Shown: positions 40,546 to 50,259, numbered from the stretch's first letter. The stretch: 64,000 bases of DNA from Mediannikoviicoccus sp037890055 (GCA_037890055.1 JBBKBD010000006.1), one strand, 5' to 3'. The notes: generated from the sequence alone by a model not told the origin. Numbers and translations are program-made.

Positions 40546-42837
40546 TTAAATTAAAAAGGCTCCTGTTTTATCAATTTCAAGGGGCATAACAGTATATGAA
40601 TTTGATAGGCACTTCAAATTCTTTCTAATTTCACTTTCAGTTGTTTCATCATCTGAATTTAAAATCAACATTATGGTTGAACCAGCGCCACTTAGGTAGT
40701 GACCAATGGCATTGGACTCTTTAATTATTTTTTCAATCTTCTCTATTTCAGGAATAAGTTTATATCTATATGGCTCATGAATTTTATCTTCCAAAGATAC
40801 TTTTAAATTTTCTTCGTTACCAGACATTAAAGATAAAATTAACATGGAAACCCTTGAGATATTAAACACTGCGTCTTCCTTACTATATTCTTTTGGAAGG
40901 GCCTGTCTTGCATCCCTGGTTGAAAGTTCAAAGTCTGGAATAATGGCTAAAAATTTAAACTTATTTGAAATTTCAAATTTTTCCATAAAGACATCATCTT
41001 TTAATATAGATACATTTGCTCCACCGTAAATTGCCGGCGATACATTGTCCGGGTGGCCTTCAATTTTTGTTGCAATTTTTAAAATATCCTTTTTATCAAA
41101 ATCTCTCTTCATTACGGAAAATGCCGCCATTATACCCATAACTATGCATGCGGCAGAGGAACCAAGTCCCCGGGACAGTGGAATATTTGTACAAAGGTCA
41201 ATTTCTATTGGAATAGCTTCTTCGTTATAAAAATCAAAGGCATGTTTGTAGGAACTGTAGATTAAATTCTCTTTTACATTTTTTTCAAACGTTTCTACCT
41301 TTTCTGTTATTTTAAATTCGCAGGTGTTTGCTAAGTCCACCGCAAGGCCCAGTGCATCAAATCCAGGTCCCAGGTTTGCCGACGTTGCTGGAACGGAAAT
41401 TCTTTTTCCTCTGTTGGCAAATTCCATAACTTCTCTTTCAATTTCCTCTTTGGAAATTTTTGTATTGTGAATTATCTTTTTATCCCTTAGCTTTTTAATT
41501 TCCTTTGGAATTTTAACTCCCGTTACTCTATTAAGCAAATTTATATTTTCAAATTCGTCCTTTGAAACTTCTTCTCCGAGGGCTTCAAGAACGGAAGATG
41601 AAAACTTATAAGGACTTGCAGTTGATAAAATCACTGTGTTTTTAAGGCCGAGCTTGTCTACAATATTTTTTGCTACCCCTGTGTGAGGGTCCATTAAATA
41701 GCCTTCTTCTTTATAAACTTTTGCAATTGTCTTTTTTGTATCTTCTTCAGTTGTGTATCCAAATAAAAATTCATGGAAGTTTCCATTAAATTCAAAAATA
41801 CCTCCATTTTTTAAATCTTCCATCTTCTCCCTCACCACTTTGTCGGAAGACTTGTGGTAAAGAAGTCTTTCTAGGTTTGATGAAACCAAAATATCCATGG
41901 ACGGAGAAATTGTCTTTACAAGTTTTCTATTTGCATCATAGGTTCCAGTTTTAAAAAAGTCTGTCAAAACATTGTTTTCGTTTGATGCTATTATTAGTTT
42001 ATCTACTGGAAGTCCCATTTCCTTTGCGTAATACCCTGCCAAGATGTCGCCAAAGTTTCCAGTTGGTACGCAGAAGGAAATTTTTTCTCCAGCAGATATT
42101 TTTTTATTATTCACCAAGTCGGCATAGGAATAAAAATAATAAACTATTTGTGGGATTAGCCTTCCAATGTTAATGGAGTTTGCAGATGAGAGATTTATGT
42201 TTTGTCTCTTTAACTTCTTTTTCACTTCTTCATCATTAAAAATTTTCTTAACAGCTCTTTGTGCATCGTCAAAGTTTCCATCAATGGAAATAACCTTTGA
42301 ATTTAATGATGAAGTTGTGTCCATCTGCGCCTTTTGAATGGAGCTTACACCTTCCGTTGGATATAGCACCAAGATGTCGATGTCTTCAGTATTGTAAAAA
42401 CCTTCAAGGGCGGCCTTGCCAGTGTCGCCAGAAGTGGCCGTTAAAATTAAAGTCTTTTCATTGATTCCAAGGGATTTTTTTGCATATGACAATAGGTTTG
42501 GCAACAAACATAGTGCAAAGTCCTTAAAGGCAGAGGTCCTGCCATGATAAAGTTCAAGATAAAAATCTTTTTCATAGGAAACTTTTGCAATTCCATCTTC
42601 AAAACTTTCGTATGATTTCTCTATAATCTCCAGTAGGTCATCGCTATCAAAGTCCGTTAGATAAAGGGACAAAATTTTATGGCCTAATTCCGTATAGGAT
42701 AGATCCAGGTGATCCATTATATTAAATTCCGGGAAGCTTTCCGGCACATATAGACCTCCATCTTCTGCAATTCCATTTATAATGGCCTCCCTACTAGAAA
42801 TTTTTAAATTGGAATTTCTTGTTGATAAAAATTTCAT
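40546..42837 (-). CDS. thrCB: Threonine synthase-homoserine kinase fusion (ThrC-ThrB)
   Basis: 763 residues joining the last two enzymes of threonine synthesis in reverse pathway order. Residues 1 to about 476 are threonine synthase: family N terminus, PLP lysine in RTSAFKD (K105), ATSGDTGKAALEG (134-146), PTGNFGD and the LSTASPYKF end. Residues about 478-763 are homoserine kinase, a GHMP kinase: SVPATSANLGPGFDALGLAV, the phosphate loop PLSRGLGSSAA, and the C-terminal YLSGAGSTIM motif. The linker is a charged helix (KISKEEIEREVMEFANRG). The frame is unbroken and both active sites look intact. It starts with a 4-base overlap (ATGA) with hom. Such a fusion could channel phosphohomoserine. Confidence 0.95.
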   Translation of the reverse strand: MKFLSTRNSNLKISSREAIINGIAEDGGLYVPESFPEFNIMDHLDLSYTELGHKILSLYLTDFDSDDLLEIIEKSYESFEDGIAKVSYEKDFYLELYHGRTSAFKDFALCLLPNLLSYAKKSLGINEKTLILTATSGDTGKAALEGFYNTEDIDILVLYPTEGVSSIQKAQMDTTSSLNSKVISIDGNFDDAQRAVKKIFNDEEVKKKLKRQNINLSSANSINIGRLIPQIVYYFYSYADLVNNKKISAGEKISFCVPTGNFGDILAGYYAKEMGLPVDKLIIASNENNVLTDFFKTGTYDANRKLVKTISPSMDILVSSNLERLLYHKSSDKVVREKMEDLKNGGIFEFNGNFHEFLFGYTTEEDTKKTIAKVYKEEGYLMDPHTGVAKNIVDKLGLKNTVILSTASPYKFSSSVLEALGEEVSKDEFENINLLNRVTGVKIPKEIKKLRDKKIIHNTKISKEEIEREVMEFANRGKRISVPATSANLGPGFDALGLAVDLANTCEFKITEKVETFEKNVKENLIYSSYKHAFDFYNEEAIPIEIDLCTNIPLSRGLGSSAACIVMGIMAAFSVMKRDFDKKDILKIATKIEGHPDNVSPAIYGGANVSILKDDVFMEKFEISNKFKFLAIIPDFELSTRDARQALPKEYSKEDAVFNISRVSMLILSLMSGNEENLKVSLEDKIHEPYRYKLIPEIEKIEKIIKESNAIGHYLSGAGSTIMLILNSDDETTESEIRKNLKCLSNSYTVMPLEIDKTGAFLI

Positions 42838-44009
42838 ATTGTTCCCTCTATTTCTGCAATAAACATTTCTTCACAAAGCAATTTTTTTAATTCATCAAGG
42901 GAAATTTCCCTTGTTATAATATGGTGGTTCTGTTCTAATACTTTTTCTTCTTCAATTAGCTCCTTTAATCCAGGATTAACTTTTGAAGTTCTCACATAGT
43001 ACTTGCTCTTTAAATTGTTTTCCACTTCATATGAATTTGACGCATCATAAAAAGTACTTATTTCTCTACGGGAAAGAATTCTTAAAAGGTCTCGCATAAT
43101 TGCATCTGCCGTTTCAAGTTTCCCTGCTCCAGGACCTTTTAGTTCATAACAAGTAAAGTTTTCTCCCCATACCTTTACTGCGTTGGTGCCTTCAAAGGTC
43201 TTAGCAAAGAAATTGTCCTTTAAAAAAGTTGGAATAACTGAAATATTTATTTTTCCTTCGGACAATTTCGACTTTGCAATAAGTCTAATGGAATAACCAA
43301 GCTCTTTCGCATAGTCAAAGTCGGATTTTTTTATATTTGAAATTCCAAAATTGAAAATGTCCCCTTCATCAATCTTTGCATTATATATAAGGGAAGATAA
43401 AATTCTAATCTTTCTCATGGCGTCAAATCCACCAACATCCGCAGTTGGATCCGACTCTGCATAGCCAAGATCTTGAGCCTCTTTCAGTACATCTTTATAT
43501 GACGAGCCTTCCACTTCCATCTTGGATAAAATATAGTTGGAAGTTCCATTTAAAATTCCATAAATCTTATTCATGTCGCTGAAGAAAATCTCTTCCATTA
43601 TTGGATGAATTATTGGAATTGCTCCAGCAACTGAAGCCTCATAGGAAAAATAAACTTTATTTTCTTTTGCCAAGGCATTTAAATTTTCAAAGTACTTTGA
43701 AACCACAGCCTTATTTGCAGTTACAATGTTCTTCCCCGCCTTCATTAGGGAAACAATTCTTTCAAAAGTTTCTTCAAGGCTTGATGTAACGTCAATTACC
43801 GTATCCACTTCGGAATTTAAAATTTCATCAAAATTATCTGTAAACACTAAATCACTCTTTAGTGGTGACCTTTTTTTATCTTTGTCCCTTATTAAAACTT
43901 TATTAATTTCTATATCAAAACCATTTTTTAATAGGGACTCCTTCTTCTTAAATAAAATTTCTTCGACACCTGTTCCCACAGTGCCAAAGCCCATTATTGC
44001 AATTTTCAA
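42834..44009 (-). CDS. hom: Homoserine dehydrogenase
   Basis: Reduces aspartate semialdehyde to homoserine with NAD(P)H. 391 residues: a Rossmann motif at the very start (KIAIMGFGTVGTGVEEIL), ATSSLEE-like substrate region, GILNGTSNYIL and DPTADVGGFDAMRK. The C-terminal ACT extension (threonine feedback, about 330-391) is short. The start is TTG at 44009, one base after the asd stop, with GGAGG 6 bases upstream. A start at 44036 would lie inside asd. It overlaps thrCB by 4 bases. Confidence 0.94.
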   Translation of the reverse strand: MKIAIMGFGTVGTGVEEILFKKKESLLKNGFDIEINKVLIRDKDKKRSPLKSDLVFTDNFDEILNSEVDTVIDVTSSLEETFERIVSLMKAGKNIVTANKAVVSKYFENLNALAKENKVYFSYEASVAGAIPIIHPIMEEIFFSDMNKIYGILNGTSNYILSKMEVEGSSYKDVLKEAQDLGYAESDPTADVGGFDAMRKIRILSSLIYNAKIDEGDIFNFGISNIKKSDFDYAKELGYSIRLIAKSKLSEGKINISVIPTFLKDNFFAKTFEGTNAVKVWGENFTCYELKGPGAGKLETADAIMRDLLRILSRREISTFYDASNSYEVENNLKSKYYVRTSKVNPGLKELIEEEKVLEQNHHIITREISLDELKKLLCEEMFIAEIEGTI

Positions 44010-44010
44010 A

Positions 44011-44988
44011 TTAAACCTCCAAGATTTTTTTCGCAATCTGAACTGCGTTAGTGGCAGCTCCCTTCCTTATGTTATCCGCACAGCACCATAAATTTAATCC
44101 ATTTTCCACTGTAAAGTCACGTCTAACTCTACCAACAAAGACTTCATTTTTACCAGTTGAAATAATTGGCATTGGATAGACTTCTTTTGCAAGGTCATCT
44201 TCAAGAACCATTCCAGGATACTCTGAAATAATTTTCTTTACATCTTCAATTTCAAAAGGTTTTTCTGTTTCAATATTAATGGAAACGCAGTGGGAAGATT
44301 TTACTGGCACACGCACTGTTGTGGCAGTTACAAGAATGGAGTCATCATGAAGAATTTTTTTAGTTTCGTCAATCATCTTCATCTCTTCCTTTGTATAGCC
44401 ATTGTCTAAAAACACATCAATTTGCGGAATACAGTTGTTATTAATTGGATATTTGTAAGCTAATTGAGTTCCCTTTTCCAAGTCAGAAATTCCATTTAAT
44501 CCAGAACCAGATACTGATTGATATGTGGAGTAGATAACTCTTTTAATCTTGTACTTGTCATGGATTGGCTTAAGTGGCAACACCGATTGGATTGTAGAAC
44601 AATTTGGGTTTGCAATAATGCCCTTATTGTCTTTAATGTCCTCTGCATTTATTTCTGGAACAACTAACGGCACGTCCTTGTCCATTCTAAAGCAAGAGCT
44701 ATTGTCAATTACAGTTACTCCTGCCTTTGCCGCAATAGGCGCATACTTTTCACTTACTGAACCACCTGCAGCAAAAAGCGCAATCTTTATACCTCTTCCA
44801 TCAAAGGAATCTTCTTTTAATTCTTCAACTTCGTATTCCTTTCCACAGTAACTTATCTTTTCACCATGGGAATTTTTTGAACCGAATAAATATAATTTAT
44901 CTATTGGAAAATTTTCCTCACTTAAAACCTGTAACATCATGCTACCAACAAGACCTGTAGCACCTACAACTGCTAAATTAACTTTCAT
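44011..44988 (-). CDS. asd: Aspartate-semialdehyde dehydrogenase
   Basis: Reduces beta-aspartyl phosphate to aspartate semialdehyde. 325 residues with NADP motif VVGATGLVGSMM at the N terminus, the catalytic cysteine in ANPNCSTIQ, and a later RVPVKSSHC block with the substrate His. I start at the ATG at 44988, one base after the lysC stop, behind AAGGAGG; the 24 codons further upstream overlap lysC. The stop-T-start spacing is repeated at the asd-hom junction, so translation is closely coupled. Confidence 0.96.
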   Translation of the reverse strand: MKVNLAVVGATGLVGSMMLQVLSEENFPIDKLYLFGSKNSHGEKISYCGKEYEVEELKEDSFDGRGIKIALFAAGGSVSEKYAPIAAKAGVTVIDNSSCFRMDKDVPLVVPEINAEDIKDNKGIIANPNCSTIQSVLPLKPIHDKYKIKRVIYSTYQSVSGSGLNGISDLEKGTQLAYKYPINNNCIPQIDVFLDNGYTKEEMKMIDETKKILHDDSILVTATTVRVPVKSSHCVSINIETEKPFEIEDVKKIISEYPGMVLEDDLAKEVYPMPIISTGKNEVFVGRVRRDFTVENGLNLWCCADNIRKGAATNAVQIAKKILEV

Positions 44989-44989
44989 A

Positions 44990-46300
44990 TTAATCCTCCT
45001 TATAAAATTCTTCGTATATTGAACGAATGGCATTTTCAAAATCTTTTGTTTCAACACCAATAATAATATTTATTTCACTTGAGCCTTGACTAATCATCTT
45101 TATATTTACCCCTTCTTTAGCAAGGGCAGTAAAAGTTCTTGATGAAACACCTTTCTCATTTATCATACCACGACCAACCACGGCAATAAGAGAAATGTCC
45201 CTCTCCCAAGAAATATTGTCCACATTTAAATAAATTTTCAACTCTTCAATGACCTTGTTTAACTTTGGTGCAATGTATGAATCCGCCACAAGAACGGATA
45301 CGGAGTCAATACTTGAAGGCATATGCTCAATGGAAATGTCATTGGATTCAAAAACCGTTGTCAGTTTTCTAAAAAAGTCCTTTTCCGCATTCATGTTTAC
45401 CTTTTCCAGATTTATAACGGTAAAACCTTTTTTCCCCGATATGCCAGTTAAAATATTTTTATTCTTTGTGTCACATTTAGATAAAATCAAAGTGCCATCT
45501 TCATGTGGAGCATTTGTATTTTTAATATTGATTGGAATATTTTTGTCCCTTAAAGGAAAAATCGCCTCTTCATGAAGCACCTTAGCGCCCATGTAGGAAA
45601 GCTCTCGAAGTTCGTTGTAAGTGATGGTACCCATGGGATGTGGGTTTTTCACAATCTTCGGATCCACCACTAAAAAGCCTGACACGTCGGTGAAGTTCTC
45701 GTACATCTCTGCATCAAGGGCAGAAGCAATAACAGACCCAGTTACATCAGAGCCACCACGAGTAAAAGTCTTCACCTTTCCTTCTTCATCCACGCCATAA
45801 AAACCAGGCACAACTGCCCTGTCATGTTTAGATAAAATATTTTTAATTTTCTCCTGGGACTTTTGAAGATCTAATGCACCGTCGGTAAATACAATTAAGT
45901 CCTTTGCATCCACAAAGTCATATCCTAAGTAGGAAGCAAGTACCTTTGCACTAATAAATTCTCCACGACTAATAACGTAGTCGTAGCTTGCACCACCTTC
46001 AATCTCTTCCTTAACCTCATTTAGAATACTATCAATGTCAATATGCAAAACAAGATCATCAACAATATTCTTATAAACATTCTCGATGATCTTGTAAACT
46101 TCGTTAAAATTTAAATCATGGTCACTAAGTTCATGACACATTGCTAGAAGGTCAGTAACCTTGTGATTATTTTTTGCACCCTTTCCAGGCGCAGAAACGA
46201 CGATGTACTTCCTAGCATCATCTTCAAGTATTATATCTCTAACTTTTTTAAGCTGAATAGCATCAGCCAGTGAACTTCCACCAAATTTTACAACTTTCAT
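44990..46300 (-). CDS. lysC: Aspartate kinase
   Basis: Phosphorylates aspartate, the entry step to lysine, threonine and methionine. 436 residues: KFGGSS at 4-9, the TRGGSDVTGS active-site motif, and a C-terminal tandem ACT region (about 295-436) for amino-acid feedback. It is the first gene of lysC-asd-hom-thrCB, so the operon serves threonine (and homoserine) synthesis; threonine feedback is likely but not provable here. It has a perfect consensus promoter and a leader of about 70 bases, too short for a lysine riboswitch or T-box. Confidence 0.96.
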   Translation of the reverse strand: MKVVKFGGSSLADAIQLKKVRDIILEDDARKYIVVSAPGKGAKNNHKVTDLLAMCHELSDHDLNFNEVYKIIENVYKNIVDDLVLHIDIDSILNEVKEEIEGGASYDYVISRGEFISAKVLASYLGYDFVDAKDLIVFTDGALDLQKSQEKIKNILSKHDRAVVPGFYGVDEEGKVKTFTRGGSDVTGSVIASALDAEMYENFTDVSGFLVVDPKIVKNPHPMGTITYNELRELSYMGAKVLHEEAIFPLRDKNIPINIKNTNAPHEDGTLILSKCDTKNKNILTGISGKKGFTVINLEKVNMNAEKDFFRKLTTVFESNDISIEHMPSSIDSVSVLVADSYIAPKLNKVIEELKIYLNVDNISWERDISLIAVVGRGMINEKGVSSRTFTALAKEGVNIKMISQGSSEINIIIGVETKDFENAIRSIYEEFYKED

Positions 46301-46373
46301 ATCTTTCCCCTCTATAATTTAAATAACAATCTCTTAATTCCAATTTTATATAAAAATAAAAGTAATTTCAACG

Positions 46374-46402
46374 ATTATATAATGATTTAGTTAAGTTGTC
46401 AA
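46374..46402 (-). promoter_or_regulatory. Consensus promoter of the lysC operon
   Basis: Minus-strand TTGACA (46397-46402), a 17-base spacer, TATAAT (46374-46379): a perfect match, about 75 bases ahead of the lysC start. Confidence 0.92.
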
Positions 46403-46441
46403 TTAAAGAGCGAAAGTGCAGCACCACACTCACTTTTAAAT

Positions 46442-46473
46442 AAAAAAAACTGCCCTCACACGAGAGCAGTTTC
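46442..46473 (-). terminator. Terminator of dnaJ-clpB
   Basis: Stem AAACTGCTCTCG/GAGGGCAGTTT (one mismatch) followed by eight T on the minus strand, about 6 bases after the clpB stop. Confidence 0.9.
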
Positions 46474-46478
46474 TATTT

Positions 46479-49061
46479 CTATTCTTTTTCTATTGCAAGT
46501 TCTCCATCTTTAACTGTTATCACAACCTTATCTTCATCGGACACTTCTCCTTTAAGAAGTTTTCTTCCAAGTTCTGTTTCCACATACTTTTGTAAGAACC
46601 TCTTAATTGGTCTTGCACCATAATGAACATCGTAGGCCCTTGACATTATAAGTTCCTTTGCAACCTTGTCAAGTTCCACAGTGATTTGTCTATCTGAAAG
46701 TCTATCTTCAATTTCTTTAATGTCTTTGTCTAAGATATTGTAGATTTCATTTTCTGTTAGTGGTTTAAACAATACGATATTGTCTACTCTGTTTAAGAAC
46801 TCTGGTCTGAATGTAAACTTCATCTTATCCATTACTTCTTCCCTTGCTGCTTCAGATATTTCTCCATCTTGGTTAATTCCGTCAAGAAGATTTTCTGATC
46901 CAATATTTGAAGTCATTATTATAATGGTGTTTTTAAAGTCTACGGTTCTACCTTGATTGTCTGTTAATCTTCCGTCATCTAACACTTGAAGTAAGATATT
47001 AAACACATCTGGATGGGCCTTTTCAATTTCATCGAATAGCACCACTGAATATGGTTTTCTTCTTACTGCTTCTGTTAATTGTCCACCTTCTTCATAACCA
47101 ACATATCCTGGAGGTGAACCTACAAGTCTTGATACGGAATGTTTTTCCATATACTCTGACATATCTATTCTAATCAAGTTCTTTTCATCATCGAACATGG
47201 CTTCTGTAAGTGCCTTAGCAAGTTCGGTTTTACCAACTCCTGTAGGTCCTAGGAATATAAATGAACCGATTGGCTTTTCAAATGAACCTATGCCAGATCT
47301 TGAACGGATTATGGCTTCTGTTACTGCTTCCACAGCTTCATCTTGGCCAATAACTCTCTTGTGAAGAACTTCATCCATGTTTAATATTCTATCTCTTTCA
47401 GACTCAACCAACTTATTTACTGGAATATGAGTCCAATTTGATACAACTTCTGCAATTTCTTCTTCAGTTACTTCTTCTTTTAATGAAGAGTCGCTGTTCT
47501 TTACATTTTCAGTTGCCTGTGCAAGTTTTGTTTCCAGTTCTGCTAGTGTGGAGTATCTAAGTTTTGAAAGTTTTTCAAAGTCGTAGTTTCTTTCCGCTTC
47601 TTCCATTTGGATACGAACTCTGTCAATTTCAGCCTTAAGCTCTTTAACTTCATCTATTTCAGACTTTTTATTTCTCCAGTCCTCATACTCTAAGTCATAT
47701 TCATTCTTCAAGTCTTGAAGTTCCTTTTCCAAATCTTCAAGTCTCTTCTTGCTCAATGAATCGTCTTCTCTCTTTAATGCAGCCCTTTCAATTTCAAGTT
47801 GCAATACCTTTCTCTTCTTTTCATCTAGAGATGATGGCATGGAGTCGATTTCAGTTCTAACCATGGCAGAGGCTTCGTCCATTAAGTCGATTGCCTTGTC
47901 CGGTAAAAATCTATCGGTTATATATCTATTGGAAAGTGTTGCACATGCAATAACTGCATTATCAGAAATTCTAATACCATGGTGTATTTCGTACTTCTCT
48001 TTAATTCCCCTTAAGATTGAAATTGTATCTTCAACTGTAGGTTCAGTTACAAGTACCTTTTGGAATCTTCTTTCTAATGCGCCGTCTTTTTCAATATATT
48101 TTCTATATTCATCAAGGGTGGTTGCACCAATTGTATGGATTTCTCCCCTTGCAAGCATTGGCTTTAACATATTTGACGCATCCATGGCACCTTCAGATGC
48201 TCCAGCGCCAACTAGAGTGTGAAGCTCGTCAATGAATAAAATTATTTCACCATCGGACTCTTCAATCTCTTTCAAAACAGATTTAAGTCTTTCTTCAAAT
48301 TGACCTCTATACTTTGCCCCAGCAACTAGTGAAGCCAAGTCCAGTGCAAAGATTGTCTTGTCCCTCAAAGTTTCAGGAACATCATTCTTAACAATTCTTT
48401 GAGCAAGCCCTTCAACAATAGCTGTCTTACCAACACCAGGTTCACCAATTAAAACTGGATTGTTCTTAGTTCTTCTTGAAAGAATTCTAACGCAGTTTCT
48501 TATCTCTTCGTCCCTACCAATAACAGGGTCTATCTTTCCCTTTCTCGCTTCTTCAGTTAAATCCCTTCCATATTTTTCCAAAGCATTCATAGAGCTTTCA
48601 GGGTCATCGGTTTCAACTCTGTTACCCTTTCTAATTTCAGCAAGAGCCTTTTCAAAACCCTTGGCAGTTATATTATATTTTTTCAAAATTTCAGGAAAAG
48701 TCATATTCTTTTCCTTTATTAAAGCAAGATAGATATGTTCAACAGAAATAAAACTGTCCTTCATTCTCTTTGCTTCATCTTCCGCAATCAAAATAATTCT
48801 TTGGAACAATTGAGATGGATAAATATTTGATGCACTGTCAACCTTAGGAAGTCTATCAAGCTCATAGCTTAAGTCCTTAAGGTAGCTTTCCATGTCAACT
48901 CCCATCTTTTCCAAAGTCTTATTAACTATACCTTCAACATCTGCAACCAGTGCATAATGAAGATGTAAATCAGAAATCTCAGGATTTTTATTCTTTAGTG
49001 CAATATTTTGAGCATCTTGCACTGCTTCCATTGATTTTTTAGTAAGTTTATTTAAATCCAT
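46479..49061 (-). CDS. clpB: ClpB disaggregase
   Basis: An AAA+ hexamer that rescues aggregated proteins together with DnaK/DnaJ. 860 residues: N domain (1-145), first ATPase with GEPGVGKT and FIDELHTLVGAG, the coiled-coil middle domain (about 400-530; heptad-rich KEDDSLSKKRLEDLEKELQDLKNEY region) that distinguishes ClpB from ClpA/ClpC, and the second ATPase with GPTGVGKT and VVLFDEIEKAHPDV. There is no ClpP-binding IGF loop. It starts 15 bases after dnaJ with AGGAGG, so it is co-transcribed under the CtsR site. Length and motifs are normal. Confidence 0.98.
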   Translation of the reverse strand: MDLNKLTKKSMEAVQDAQNIALKNKNPEISDLHLHYALVADVEGIVNKTLEKMGVDMESYLKDLSYELDRLPKVDSASNIYPSQLFQRIILIAEDEAKRMKDSFISVEHIYLALIKEKNMTFPEILKKYNITAKGFEKALAEIRKGNRVETDDPESSMNALEKYGRDLTEEARKGKIDPVIGRDEEIRNCVRILSRRTKNNPVLIGEPGVGKTAIVEGLAQRIVKNDVPETLRDKTIFALDLASLVAGAKYRGQFEERLKSVLKEIEESDGEIILFIDELHTLVGAGASEGAMDASNMLKPMLARGEIHTIGATTLDEYRKYIEKDGALERRFQKVLVTEPTVEDTISILRGIKEKYEIHHGIRISDNAVIACATLSNRYITDRFLPDKAIDLMDEASAMVRTEIDSMPSSLDEKKRKVLQLEIERAALKREDDSLSKKRLEDLEKELQDLKNEYDLEYEDWRNKKSEIDEVKELKAEIDRVRIQMEEAERNYDFEKLSKLRYSTLAELETKLAQATENVKNSDSSLKEEVTEEEIAEVVSNWTHIPVNKLVESERDRILNMDEVLHKRVIGQDEAVEAVTEAIIRSRSGIGSFEKPIGSFIFLGPTGVGKTELAKALTEAMFDDEKNLIRIDMSEYMEKHSVSRLVGSPPGYVGYEEGGQLTEAVRRKPYSVVLFDEIEKAHPDVFNILLQVLDDGRLTDNQGRTVDFKNTIIIMTSNIGSENLLDGINQDGEISEAAREEVMDKMKFTFRPEFLNRVDNIVLFKPLTENEIYNILDKDIKEIEDRLSDRQITVELDKVAKELIMSRAYDVHYGARPIKRFLQKYVETELGRKLLKGEVSDEDKVVITVKDGELAIEKE

Positions 49062-49076
49062 AGTCTTACCTCCTTA

Positions 49077-49997
49077 CTACATTTCTTTTAATTTTCTATA
49101 TAATTCTTCTTGTTCTTCATTTAAAGTTTCAGGATTTACAATTTGAACTTCCAAATATAAATCCCCTTTATTTCCCTTCATATCCCTAAAGCCTTTGCCA
49201 GACAATTTTATTCTTTGTCCCGACTTAATACCCTTAGGCACATTTACCTTTATCTTCTTTTCCAAAGTGTCCACAACAACCTTGTGACCAAAATATGCAT
49301 CCCATGGATACACATTAATCTTTTTAGTTATGTTAAGACCATCAAGTGTGTTTTCAGAATCAATAACATTTACCTTAATATAAATGTCGCCATCAAGACC
49401 AATCTTTTCACCCTTGGTCCTAATCTTCTTGCCCGGAAGAATTCCCTTAGGAATTTTTACATTTAGTGATTTATTTTCACCATTTACATTTAGTGCAAGA
49501 GTCTTCTCTGCACCTTCATAGGCTTCCTTTAGACTGATTGAAATTTCAGTGTCATATCTTTGTCGTTGCTTCCTTGAGCGGCCTGTGAAACCAGAAAAAA
49601 TATCTCTTTTGTTCTTGCTAGAGCTCTTAGCTCCACCACCTAAACCGCCAAATATCATATTAAAGAAGTCAGAGAAACCTTCCCCACCACTAGTTGTGTA
49701 GGTGTATGATCCATTACCGAAATTTGAAAAATCAAATCCATAAGCAGATGGGTCGAAGTTTTGACCTCCAGTAAAATTATAACCAGAGCCAAAAGTATCA
49801 TATTTTTTTCTCTTTTCCTTATCACCAAGCACCTCATAAGCTTCATTAATTTCCTTTAGCTTTTCAGATGCTGCCTCATCCCCTTGATTCAAATCAGGAT
49901 GGTACTTCTTTGCCAGTTTTCTATACGCTTGTTTTATATCACTATCAGAAGCAGACTTTTCCACTCCCAATATCTTATAATAATCTTTATATTCCAT
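49077..49997 (-). CDS. DnaJ-class co-chaperone without zinc finger (CbpA type)
   Basis: Stimulates DnaK ATPase and delivers substrates. 306 residues: J domain (about 1-68) with the essential HPD motif near 33-35, a glycine/phenylalanine-rich linker (about 70-130), then the two-part C-terminal substrate domain. The four CxxCxGxG zinc repeats of class A DnaJ are absent, so it is class B/CbpA-like. The start follows AAGGAGG. It is first in an operon with clpB, a bi-chaperone pairing that makes functional sense. The promoter overlaps a CtsR box. Confidence 0.95.
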   Translation of the reverse strand: MEYKDYYKILGVEKSASDSDIKQAYRKLAKKYHPDLNQGDEAASEKLKEINEAYEVLGDKEKRKKYDTFGSGYNFTGGQNFDPSAYGFDFSNFGNGSYTYTTSGGEGFSDFFNMIFGGLGGGAKSSSKNKRDIFSGFTGRSRKQRQRYDTEISISLKEAYEGAEKTLALNVNGENKSLNVKIPKGILPGKKIRTKGEKIGLDGDIYIKVNVIDSENTLDGLNITKKINVYPWDAYFGHKVVVDTLEKKIKVNVPKGIKSGQRIKLSGKGFRDMKGNKGDLYLEVQIVNPETLNEEQEELYRKLKEM

Positions 49998-50012
49998 AAT
50001 GCCTCCTTGGAC

Positions 50013-50029
50013 TTTGACTTTCTTTGACT
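50013..50029 (-). promoter_or_regulatory. CtsR operator
   Basis: Minus-strand AGTCAAA-GAA-AGTCAAA, matching the (A/G)GTCAAA-NAN-(A/G)GTCAAA tandem heptad bound by CtsR. It lies just downstream of the -10 of dnaJ-clpB. ctsR is not in the window. Confidence 0.9.
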
Positions 50030-50035
50030 ATCATT

Positions 50036-50064
50036 AGTATATCATAGTTAAATACAATTATCAA
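50036..50064 (-). promoter_or_regulatory. Promoter of dnaJ-clpB
   Basis: Minus-strand TTGATA (50059-50064), a 17-base spacer, TATACT (50036-50041). Confidence 0.75.
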
Positions 50065-50259
50065 TAGAATTATAAAAAAATATTTCAATTTTTAAATAGT
50101 TTTTCGCTCGTCATGTAACAATCTCATAGCCCTTCATGGAAGTGCGACACCATCGCTATGTCATGCTAAGCTTCCTAATATGTTTAATACTTCTCTAACA
50201 TCTAACTTCTCAAATCACACTTCTCTTCAGTTAAGAGACTTCTTTTCGTAACAATCAAC

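Noticed and set aside
46301..46373. Lysine riboswitch or T-box ahead of lysC
   Set aside because: The leader from the consensus promoter is only about 70 bases and shows no T-box or lysine-element motifs.
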